Positions 24,233-36,100 of a stretch of DNA of 64,000 nucleotides are shown piece after piece (position 1 is the first letter of the stretch; each line of letters begins with the position of its first letter). Source of the DNA: Hofstenia miamia (taxonomy: Eukaryota; Xenacoelomorpha; Acoela; Hofsteniidae). The stretch is from assembly GCA_900660155.1 (NCBI GenBank), contig CABFPE010000114.1, forward strand, positions 1-64,000, read 5' to 3'. The translations under genes and the position numbers were made by a program. The notes below the pieces were generated by a model that saw only the letters and a program-made list of their open reading frames with translations, did no database searches and had not been told where the DNA came from.

Positions 24233-25438
24233 TGTCATGGTCACCATGTAGAACTTCCACCCAGGTCAATCACAGTAAAATTAAATCTCTTAATTTAATT
24301 CTCATTCCACTCAGGGGGAAGGAATCTAACTATTTTAATCACTACAGGAATTTGCTGTCTCCTAATAACTTAAATTACTCAGTAATTTAACATCCACTAT
24401 GTAGGTGAACCTTCCATGCTGTGATTCCAGTGGGTATCTGCCTGGTGCAGTTCTCCATGCCAACAAATAATCCAGTTTGAAATCCTCCATGAAGTTTCAC
24501 CAGCACACAGCTCAGAAAATATTTATTATGTGTAACTTAACTTACAGTGGTGCGGATAATACACATGACACAATTCAACTTAACTCTCTTGTGGTTTTGT
24601 GGTTTTGTACAGATTAACCAACTGAATAAGCCATTGATTGTGTTATGCAACCTAACATGTTACTAGCTGCTTATTACATAGAATAGATATAGAAAGTAAT
24701 AATGTTTAAATGCCATTACCAAAAAATTATTGGCGAATTCAAATGTATATAACAAACAACTAAATAACTAGCAGCTTCCTCTCCTACATATCATCATATT
24801 TACACTGAGTTGCTTCTATTTATAGTATGATAAAAACAAGCACCTGTTGATTCAAAATTTAAATTCATGTAGAATTGTCTGCATGTTTCTGCTAAAATTA
24901 ACAAGGAGCAATTTATCCTCAGATTTTGGTCAAATTTATTTGTCAACAAATACTTGCTTGCACATTAATTATATTTGCTTATTAAATCTTAGTTAGCTAA
25001 TTTCATCATATTTGTTGCTAACTTTAATTATTATTTTTGATTTTATTTTTTTAGCAGCAATTGTGATGGATTATGCTACACCAAAATCAAATAATGATAA
25101 TTGCAAAGAATTTATTTCATCAACTATCTGCTACTCTTTGTAACTATGAATAGTAGAATTTTTACAAACAAATTTGCATCAATTTATTAATAAAACAAGC
25201 ACCTGTTGCCTAGTAATTTGCTTTCCCACGTCTGCTTGTCTGTGAGGACCCATTAATACAACTAAAATTTACAAGGAGTGAATTGTCCTCACAATTTTAT
25301 CAAATTGGATTGGTGACAAGTATTTGCCTATACAATCAAATTATTTAAAATCAACAATAGCAAATCTTTCTAAATATTAAATTACTTTGTTCTTCTTTGT
25401 TAATTGCTATAATTTAGATTTTGAAGGATTAAGCTACA
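24233..25438 (-). mobile_element. LTR plus second LTR fragment
   Basis: Fossil. 24233-25080 has LTR words (gggtatctgcc, ttattatgtgtaac, gcagcttcct) and ends TTATGCTACA. It follows the gag side of the 19026-24195 element, so it is probably that element's 5' LTR. 25081-25438 repeats the last third of the LTR and ends AAGCTACA. The left edge is inferred. Confidence 0.55.
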
Positions 25439-26108
25439 CAAGCTAGCATCATATGTCAAATATATTAATTTGTCCCTCTCAGAGAAACAATAGATTATTC
25501 TGTTGAACTTCAAGATTGACATTTATGACTAAACACAATGTATACTGACTGTAGAGAAAATTTGACTAGAAATTTTGTTTTCTTACAATGTGCAAACTTT
25601 AAACTTAGTAAACATTTTAACCTCTCTAGAATTTTGCATCTGTCAGAATAACTAAGCTATGTCAAAAAACAGTTTAGATTTTTCCTAGTAGACCTCACAC
25701 TAATTAAAATTTGAAAGTGCAAGCAACATGATATTATAATCATTAGTAGTCATTCTGTAATGTTGAGATTTCCTTGATTATAAAATCCAAATCCTGAAAA
25801 CCATATTTTTGAAATGAATAGTGAATTTTTTTGAACACTGAAAATTTATTTGAGATTATTTCCTATCTTCCACATGATTGTGATTTTTATTTGCAATTTA
25901 CTGCTTAATTATGCAGTGGATGTTTTCTGATTAATTGGTTTTAATTGCTTTCTCAATTTATATTAATGCTTAATAACTTTATTATGTGTTGGCCTATTGA
26001 TTCTGTACTTTTCTATTCAATGAAATATCTATCACTTTGTTTGTCAAATGTAATATTGTAAAATTGTTGAAATTGTTTTAGAAATTCCTAGTTAATCTAA
26101 TTTCCAAG
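25439..26108. other. 5' flank of the DCTD-like gene
   Basis: About 670 AT-rich bases between the last LTR fragment and the start codon at 26109. No repeat match or coding signal was seen. The promoter and 5' UTR of the gene should be here, but no TATA or initiator element stands out against the AT-rich background. Confidence 0.4.
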
Positions 26109-26125
26109 ATGAGTGAAACAAAATG
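26109..26125 (+). CDS. DCTD: DCTD-like exon 1 (start)
   Basis: The 17-base coding part encodes MSETK plus two bases of a Cys codon, followed by a GTATGT donor at 26126. The start was chosen because human DCTD also begins MSE, the codon phase fits exon 2 exactly (TG plus T gives Cys6), and the donor is near consensus. A short exon like this could be a chance match, so it is the least certain of the four. Confidence 0.65.
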
Positions 26126-27456
26126 GTATGTTGTTTAGTTTATTACATTTATATTTATTAAAAAGAAAAGAGACTGTAATTTATTTATATTGATTTACTA
26201 AATGTGTAGTTTTGCACATGAAAAATGCATTTTGTAAATATCCCCTAAAGTTGTTGCACTGTTTTTGCATACAAAGACTTTGCTTAAGAATGAATGTGTA
26301 ATCTTTAATATGAGAACAAGTCAATATTTGAAATGAACTTTGAAGAATCACTCAAATTTTGTCATTAACTTGTTAAAAAAATTTAATAATTTGATGTATT
26401 ACCACGGAATTTCATCACATACCAATATATTATAAACAATTGTGTAATTGTCTAAATTGATACTGAAAAAAAATAATTGCAGTCAGTAAAAATACAACAC
26501 TGATAATGATAAAAACATATTAATATTAACAATAAACTATATATTGTTTCAAGTTTTCTGGAACTGTTTAATCAGTTGCCATTGAATTAGTTTGTTTTAT
26601 GCAGAATAGATTGTTTATTTCTTAATAATGTTCACACACCAATCATTTTTAGGTGAAGTTCTGTCTTACAATATGCGTCATTTAACTTTCTTTTGCACAA
26701 CATATGGCTTTAATTTAAAATTAACGATTGGTAGAAAAACTTTAAAACAAAGCTTTCAGTTAAGTCCAAATATCATACTCCACTTTAGAACACCACAATT
26801 AGGTTGGATTTCTGATGTTAGAAATTTGAGAATACAGCTGATAAGTGCTACGAAAATATTGAATTGAAAAAATGAAAAGTTAATAACAGCAGAAAGACAA
26901 TGCTTAAGATTTTTTAGAATGATTTCAAATCAATATTTTTTGTCATGTTAATACCAATGCTGATCAGTTTTTAAAAAACATCACTGATGCTTAAATAGGA
27001 TGATTTTAGACAATTTCTGCAATTTTGGTTTTCCAAATGGTTGAATTCCCTGTGCACAACTTCTCATTCAAACAAAATAACAGAGTTCATTTGGTGGCTA
27101 TATATTTAATTTTCAGAGAATGAGTTTTGCTAATTTGTTTCATTTATTCCAAAGACTTCTAGCTCAAACAGTATTATCTAAACATAATTATCTTAATTTC
27201 CAAAAAACAATTCAAATTAAATGGCCAAATATAGAACAAACATGGACTGATCTCTGAACAAAATATATATTTAGTGAGGAGCCACTAAGCTGGGAGAAGT
27301 ATTTCATGGGCATTGCAATAATGTCTGCAAAAAAAAGCTCTGATGAGAAGACAAAAGTTGGATCATGCATTGTAAATAAATACAATCGAATTGTTGGAAT
27401 AGGGTATGCAAATATTTATCTATGAAAAAGAATATACATAAATTAACATATATTTA

Positions 27457-27500
<44 letters not shown>

Positions 27501-30101
27501 GGCATTGGTATGAAATCACCAAGCAATCCTAGTATCCTAACTATTGAGGGTTTTGAGTCAAAGCATGGATTTACCAATTGTAAAAATATATAACGAACTC
27601 CTATAATACCCTATCCTAAGAAAAAGTTAAAAGTAAACAGGAGATCATATTAGGAAAGAATGGCCAAACTTGGCCGAGCCAATACAGATAACTTTAAGAA
27701 AAGTTGTATAAGACTAGAGCCCTAACAAAGATAAAGAATAAAGAAGCCCAAACTTGGGTGCAGTGAGTGAAACCTATGTGCTAAGTTAAAGACCTAAACT
27801 CAGTGCAACTCTCATCTCGTGCATTTCAGTGATAGCAATAAAGGTTAATTTTAGCTACGAATGAAATGCAGTACAACAATAACAATAACCGTACACCCAA
27901 CCTAAAATTTAATGACATGCCAGCCAAGCCCTTTAACGAATTTACTGAGAATAAACGAAGAGAATATAAATATACAAATCGCACATATTTAAATGAAATA
28001 TAATTTGTATTGTAAACAAAATCATACCATAGAAAAATATGGACAAATATCTGGCAGGTACAAATTAAAAACTAAAAATATAACACCTTTTGTTATTTTG
28101 TCAAATAACCAATTGAAATAATATCGCAAGATTAATATTTAAATTGCAAAAAAAATAATTGAATCGAAGTTTTAAAGCCCTTAATTATGGGTTTAAAAGT
28201 CTATATATATATACAGAGTGTTTCAGAATTAATAACCTCTCTTTGAGATATAACAAATCACTGATAACAAAAATCTATGAAAAGTCAAAATATATTCATT
28301 AAATCTATGGTCACTGATAAGTCAAAATATATTGATTAAATATTTTTAAACAAATTCATTTTGACTGCAATATTAATTCTGATTTATCAATAAAGTCACA
28401 TGATGAATTACACAAATGAACAGAAAGTTTATGCTATTTCATGGGCTGTAACTTCTGGAAATTTGAAAGAAGCTGCTCGACAGTATAAGCAGAAATATGG
28501 CACTCCAGTTCCTGATACTCAACAAATTAAACGTTGGAAAGAAAAATTAATTGAAACAGGTTCCTTAAACAAAAACAGGCCAGGTCAAGGTGTTCGAACT
28601 TCCGCTAGTGGTGATGATACCATTGAAAAAATTAAAAAAATAATCGCAGACCAACCAGGAACATCACAAAGAAAATTGTCTAGTCAATTAAATGTATCTG
28701 TATCCAGTATCAATAGAGCGATTAAAAAAAGTCACATCAAAAAATGGAAACCTCAAAAGAAACAGGAACTGAAGCCACAAGATTTTGAAGCACGATTAAA
28801 TTTTTGCCATTTCGTTTTAACTCAAGTTGAAAATAATCCTAACTTTACTCATCGCATTATTTTTTCAGATGAAGCTAATTTTCATGTCAATGGTCATGTT
28901 GCATAATGCACTCTTTTATGAGGAAGAAAATCCTACTATCATTATTTCCAAGAAGGTAAATTCTCCTTCCATTGGTGTTTCTGCAGCATGTGGTCATGGT
29001 GGCTTAGTTTGTTTTCGAACGTATCGTCATATATATAATAGTATATATATATATACTATTCTACAAAAAAACCAGTTTCCTAAAAAATTTTTTTCAAATT
29101 AATTATATTCACTCAAAAGCATTATGTATACTAAAATCAATTTTTGTTATTTTATTCTGCATAATTGTTACCTCAAGGCTTTATTGAAATTCTTGAGAAA
29201 TTAAATATGATGTTCACCGCATCGTTACTGCAATTTTATTCTTTGATTGTGTTGAAATCTCTTTCAAAAACATGTATTTAAAATTTATTGCAATTTTAAA
29301 TCGAAACAATACCCAACTCAGCTTACAAAATGCAGGTTTCGGCTGCCAAGCGCCCTTTTGACATTAAGACAATTGACGCAAACTATATTTATTGTTAGAT
29401 ATAAGTAAATGAAAATTACATACATCGAAATTTATGTATAATACAAAACATAAATAGTTTTTCAAATCTTCATCATATACCGATCATTATTTTGCAGGTA
29501 TTTTTGTATGAATGCTCACTTGTTCAGATGTTTTTACGATTACTCTAGTATTCACTTAGTGTTATCAGTGCATGAGAGGAGAACAAAATCGAAAATATAT
29601 CTAAATCATAGAAACATCCTCAAAATCGATCCATCATTCACAAGTCGGTTGGTCTGTCCAGTGGCCAGACTATTTCTGCAATTGTACTAGTGTTTTTAAG
29701 ACACTTTTCATTTATGAATTTTGAAAATAAGTGTTTTATACTATGAAAACCACTAAAAATTCATTTTTATTTCAGTATTCACATAAAGCTTAGATATGCT
29801 TTGAAAATGGGAATATTATAGGGGTGGATGCGGTTGGGATCAGAACGGGAACATCTTCATTGCTGTTAGGGTAAGCAATAAGAATATTAAAGCTATTTAG
29901 TAATTGAATTCTGTTTTTGCCATATCAATAATAGATGTACTTTATACTTCATATTTAACCTTCCTATGTATAATATAAACATATAAAGGGCCTTGTAACA
30001 TTTAATAAATCGCGAGAAATTGTATTATTGAAATTGGTTTTTTGCCATATGTCCACTATTCCACACCAAAGTTCGAAAAAATATATTTTGGACTAGCCCT
30101 A

Positions 30102-30146
<45 letters not shown>

Positions 30147-33100
30147 CAAAAAAACCAGTTTCCTAAAAAATTTTTTTCAAATTAATTATATTCACTCAAA
30201 AGCATTATGTATACTAAAATCAATTTTTGTTATTTTATTCTGCATAATTGTTACCTCAAGGCTTTATTGAAATTCTTGAGAAATTAAATATGATGTTCAC
30301 CGCATCGTTACTGCAATTTTATTCTTTGATTGTGTTGAAATCTCTTTCAAAAACATGTATTTAAAATTTATTGCAATTTTAAATCGAAACAATACCCAAC
30401 TCAGCTTACAAAATGCAGGTTTCGGCTGCCAAGCGCCCTTTTGACATTAAGACAATTGACGCAAACTATATTTATTGTTAGATATAAGTAAATGAAAATT
30501 ACATACATCGAAATTTATGTATAATACAAAACATAAATAGTTTTTCAAATCTTCATCATATACCGATCATTATTTTGCAGGTATTTTTGTATGAATGCTC
30601 ACTTGTTCAGATGTTTTTACGATTACTCTAGTATTCACTTAGTGTTATCAGTGCATGAGAGGAGAACAAAATCGAAAATATATCTAAATCATAGAAACAT
30701 CCTCAAAATCGATCCATCATTCACAAGTCGGTTGGTCTGTCCAGTGGCCAGACTATTTCTGCAACTGGACTAACAGGAGCCATTGTTTCTAAGCACATCA
30801 AAACTGGCAGATATTGGTAGGTACCTACTCAAGCACCGCACTAGCCAGTTGGCAGTTATTTGATTTAGAAACAAAGTGCGCTAGTAGTAGTGGCATCAAA
30901 CCCTTAAAAATCATGGGCTTGAAATTTGAAAATTTTTGTATGTGAGAGCGGCTGAAGAATTGGGCATGATTAATCTTAAGCACCTTTGAAATTTCGTAAT
31001 ATTTTATGATTTCCTGCAAACAACTTGCAAATAATTTCATGTTTTTTGCTGTGTTAAGACGTACCAGTTCCCATGGGAATTATTTTTTGGGAATCCTGTA
31101 CTTCAAAATTCTAAGATATCAATTATTAATGTACAAACTTATAAGTTTATTTGATCATCCGATTTAGTGAGCACGCAAAAAAGTCGGATATTATTAAAAA
31201 TTTTTTATGATCTAAATGTGTAATATCGCATACAATTATTGTTTAAATTGAAATGCTTTGCATTTATGTCTTACAAAATTATTAGTTGTAGTTAATCTTA
31301 AAAAATTATATATTGAATCATATTGGATCTTGGATTTGTTCGAATAGGGTTAGATCGGATCCGGATCGGATTTCGATTTTGAGAAAACTATTGAGCTATA
31401 TTGAATCCAATTTTTTTGGAAAAAAAATATATTATACATTTTATTCATTATGCTCATTTTCCATGAATTTCATTTTAATTCTGTTAATAATCTCAAACCA
31501 AACGAAGTTTTGCAAATAAAATATCGTTATTCGTACAGCATTGGGCCTCTTTAAATTACAGCCATTTTTCGGTTGCTGGAACAAAATTGACCAAATTTAA
31601 AAAAAAACTCAAATTTTATTTTTCAAAACATTACTTTTATATTTTACAGCAATCACAATAATTGGGTTGATTTGTGTGTACTGTAATGCAATTGCAATTT
31701 CGTATTTGTCAGCATTTCCCTACCCTCTCCTCTACAATTAGGGTGGGTGCAGTGGGGATACTGAATTTCAAAAATAGGTTGCGGTGCTGGGTGACATTTT
31801 TATTTTGCTACATATGTAATACTAATCTAGTACAATATTAATTATGCTACGAAATCTTCATAACATTATGTATTTGATATCAGTCACTCAATTAATCAAA
31901 ATTAATAGAAAGTCAATTCGGTGATTGACATTTTTTGGCTTAATCGACAGGCGACATTTAAAAATAGCGGGTGAGTTGGGGTGAATTTTTCCAACAGACA
32001 TGCGGGTCGGTGCGGTTGCAGGCCCACTTACTGCGAAGGGGGTGCAATGTGAGTGTAAAGACTACATCCGCATCAATCTATGGCCGACACCTAGTGGTAA
32101 AAATGAAAGTTTGTTGTCAGACATGCCAAACCCCCTATACATAGATTTTGAAGTATTCATGTTCAATAAATGCCAAAAATCCATATGTTGACAGGATTAT
32201 TAAAGATTCAGGGATACTTGGCTCATAAAAAATAATAAAAGTAATGTTTTATCTGTAAGGAAGCTCAATTGTCATTCATAATTGTTTTATGTTTTGATTA
32301 GACATTAATTTACATATATTTTGACATTACCCAAGCAATACTGCCATGCCGTTTGCGCTTGGGTTGTCGATTTCTATGCTAAGGTGTCGTAATAGAGGCG
32401 TTAAACCAGCATTTGTATCTGCCAGTAGAATCTAAAATTCACTTGAATTGTGATTGAATGTAATTTTACAGTAGTAAAAAAAGCACCTTAAAACGAGATT
32501 AGAATCTCCTTCTAGAACTGACTTGCATGGAAATATACCTATTTATGATTGCAAAATGCAAAATATGGTAGTAAGCATTTATCCTTTTGAACACTTGTAC
32601 TAATGGTAAATATGTGACAATGATAATTTTCATTAATAATTGAATTTTAAAATAAACCTTAATAAATTACGTTTAATTTTTAATTATTAGTAATTTTGTT
32701 TATATTGCATTAATTAGAAATTTGGATTTCGTGAATTTTGTGAACCTTACAGAAATCTACTTTAAAATTATATTTAATTTTCAGAAAAGCACAATTTAAA
32801 AGTTCAGAAAATCTTTATTTTATTTGATGTTAATTTACAACCAAATTTGCATAAATGTGCATTTGCGTTTTAGTAAGTTTTATATGTAGTGTCGGAAAGT
32901 GCGGTTTTTCACAATGTTGTTTTTCGGTCTTTTAGGAGGGCAAAAACTGGTTGTAAATGTTTCGTTCGCGACGTCAAAATGTAGACTAAATGTTACTAGG
33001 ATATATACAAGAATGTACTATGTGCTGTCCAAAAACAATGCTTAGGTTCTTTAATATTGGGAGTCAGAATTAGTAATGACCGGAAATAGAGTAAACACGT

Positions 33101-36100
33101 TAAAGAAATTATCAAGAAAGCATTATCTCATTTATTTGTAATCAAACAACTAAAAATATAATTGATGAAGAACACCACCAGCGCCTTCATACCTTGGTCA
33201 TTTGTTCATCTTTGAATAAGGATGTTAATGTTTCATTCAGGTTTTCAAGTATCTCAATAAGAAAATCCAAGCTCAGGTGCAAAAAAGATAATTTATACCG
33301 TTCATGGGCAGTTTTGAAAACTCATTAAAAATTAGATAATCATTTTTGTAGTAAACCTAACAATGCTGCCTTCTGTGCTACTGCTCCTCCCCACTTTGGT
33401 ACTCCCAACTCCTCCAAGTATCTCTTATGCTTTTTACTCACTGCTCCTAGTGCTCCTACAACTTGCAAAGCCTTTCTATTTCCTCCGCCAACTCTCTATA
33501 CTTGCCTATCTTCTCTTTCCTCCAACTACTGCTAGTCTCTCATGAACACTTGTGAACTTCTTCAGCCAATACCCATTTACCTCATCTCTGCCTGGCGCCT
33601 TCCAATTCTTCATCTTCTTTAGAGCCTTCTTCAGCTTTGCAGTTGTGATTACTTCTTCTTGTCTGAATTCCTTCTGCATCTGCTCACTCTCTATCTCTGG
33701 TCCCTCACTTCCCCATATATTCTCCCAGAACCTTACTGCATCCTCTCCTGCTCTAGCTGTAGCCTTTTCTCCTGCATCTAGTTCTTTGTAGAATCTTCCT
33801 TCTTGGGCCTCAAACTTCATGTTGTCTCTTGCTTGCTTTGCTCTTGCCCTATATTTTCTTAGTTTCTCAGCTTCTGCAACTAATCTCTGCTTTAGCTCTT
33901 CTCTTGCAGTTTCTATTGTCTTCCCTTTACCTACCCTGCACCTGTCCTGCACCGCCTTACTAGTCCTGATCTTCCCCATTTGCTTCCTAATCTTTGCCAC
34001 TTTATTCTATATTTTTCTTTACCATGCTGGCTTTCTGTCTCTCTTATCTTCTTGTTGCCTTTTCTTCTTCATGTCCATGCCTACATTCTTCAGCACTTCC
34101 CATGCGCCTGCATACACTAAGCTATTTACTTCTGTGACACTCCTAGCATCTATCCTCTCCAACACTTTATTGACCTTTGCTGTCTCTACTGCNNNNNNNN
34201 NNNNNNNNCCATGCTGGCTTTCTGTCTCTCTTATCTTCTTGTTGCCTTTTCTTCTTCATGTCCATGCCTACATTCTTCAGCACTTCCCATGCGCCTGCAT
34301 ACACTAAGCTATTTACTTCTGTGACATTCCTAGAATCTATCCTCTCCAACACTTTATTGACCTTTGCTGTCTCTACTGCTAGCTTGCTTTTCTTAACTCC
34401 TTTTGGAACTGGCAATCTAGTTCTCTCACCTATTTCTTCCATCATCTTTTCTGGGATTGTTGCTTCAGTTCCTGCGTCCACTGGTTCTGCTGCTTCCACC
34501 ACTTCTGCCTCAACGTCTTTCACTTCATCTTCCCTTTGCTTAGCCTGTTCAATTCTCTTTTTCCCTTCACTCTCAGCCAACTGTAACTTTCGCAATTGTC
34601 CTGCAAGCCTCTGCTCTGTAACTTCTAATCCTGTTCCTGCCTTAATCNCCTTACTGCATCTAGTTCTTTGTAGAACCTTCCTTCTTGGCCTCTAACTTCA
34701 TGTTGTCTTTTGCTTGATTTGCTCTTGCCCTATATTTTTTTAGTTTCTCAGCTTCTGCAACTAATCTCTTGCAGTTTCTATAGTCTTCCCTTTCCCTAAC
34801 CTGCACTGCCGTACTTGTCCTGGACTTCCCTACTATTTGCTGCCAAATCTTTGCCACTTTATTCTCAATTCTTCTTTCCCATGCTGGCTTTCAGTCTCCC
34901 TTATCTTCTTGTCGCCTTTTCTTCTTCATGTCCATGTGCCTGCATACACTAAGCTATTTACTTCTGTGACACTCCTAGCATCTATCCTCTCCAACACATT
35001 ATTGCCCTTTGCTGTCTCTACTGCTAGCTTGCTTTTCTTAACTTCTCTTGGAACTGGCAACCTAGTTCTCTCACCTATTTCTTCCTTCATCTTTTCCTTG
35101 ATTACTGCTTCAGTTTCTGCATCCACTGGTTCTGTTGCTTCTGCCACTTCTGTCCCAACTTCTATCACTTCATCTCAACTTTGCTTAGCCTGTTCAACTC
35201 TCTTTCTCCCTTTACTCTCAACCAACTGTAACTTTCGCACTTGTCCTGCAAGACTCTGCTCTGGAACTTCTAATCCCATTCCTGCCTTCCTCCATTCTTT
35301 CAAAATTGTCTTACTGGAACCCCTCTCATCTGACCTGCTTCTTCTGTAACACTCCAATGCTGTCCTGTTCGGCTCATCTGTCCACTTGTGCCATTGTCCA
35401 TTGGTCTGTGTGGATCCTATACTGCCACTCCCGATTGTGGAGTCCGCTTGTTGACTGGAGATTCCTAGCACCCTCTAACAATTGAAGGCCTTCTGGGGAC
35501 TGAGGGTTTTTGCTCTTTCATGACTTGTCATTAGTGATTAAGATTGTGTTTGATTTTGGACTCATATTGTCCTAGGAAGTTGCCAATCAAGGCTTAAGAG
35601 ACCTTCCTGCCCTATGAGCTTTCATTTTGGACTGCCCTTGTCCTAGGAAGTCGCCAACAAAAGCATTAAAGTGCTTCCTACCCTGTGAGCTCAGTCATCC
35701 AGTGTTGTAACCACGATCACAGTTGCTTAACCTCAGCCTACCAATCTGCATTTTTTCAACTGGGCTCCCCGCCCACAATATTATTATTATTATTTTTATT
35801 ATTATTATTATTATGTTTGCTCTCATCGAGAACAGTCGGGTCTCGAGCGTGCTCTCAGATTCGATGAGCAATGATTTGTTTGGCGGCGCTACATCCCTGG
35901 ACGCGGCAATTCACTTTATTGAAAACAAGAAGAAAACGCCACTCCATCAGATGTTTGCAAAGCTAAACAAAGACACTGCAGCAGAAGCTCTTCTTTTTCT
36001 ATTCAAGAATTCGCTCTGTTCTCTCTCTGATGCTTCAACTCAATGTCTGTCTGAAAATCAAAGTCAAACAATGGTTCCCTCAATTTTATCGAATGCTAAA

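Noticed and set aside
29508-29690. A 60-codon frame repeated at 30591-30773
   Set aside because: The repetition is due to the 620-bp duplication, not to conserved protein; the frame has no similarity and differs from the splice-flanked frame discussed for copy 2.
31313-31519. GATC-rich palindrome considered as an origin or regulatory element
   Set aside because: It is a short composition oddity with no other supporting signal.
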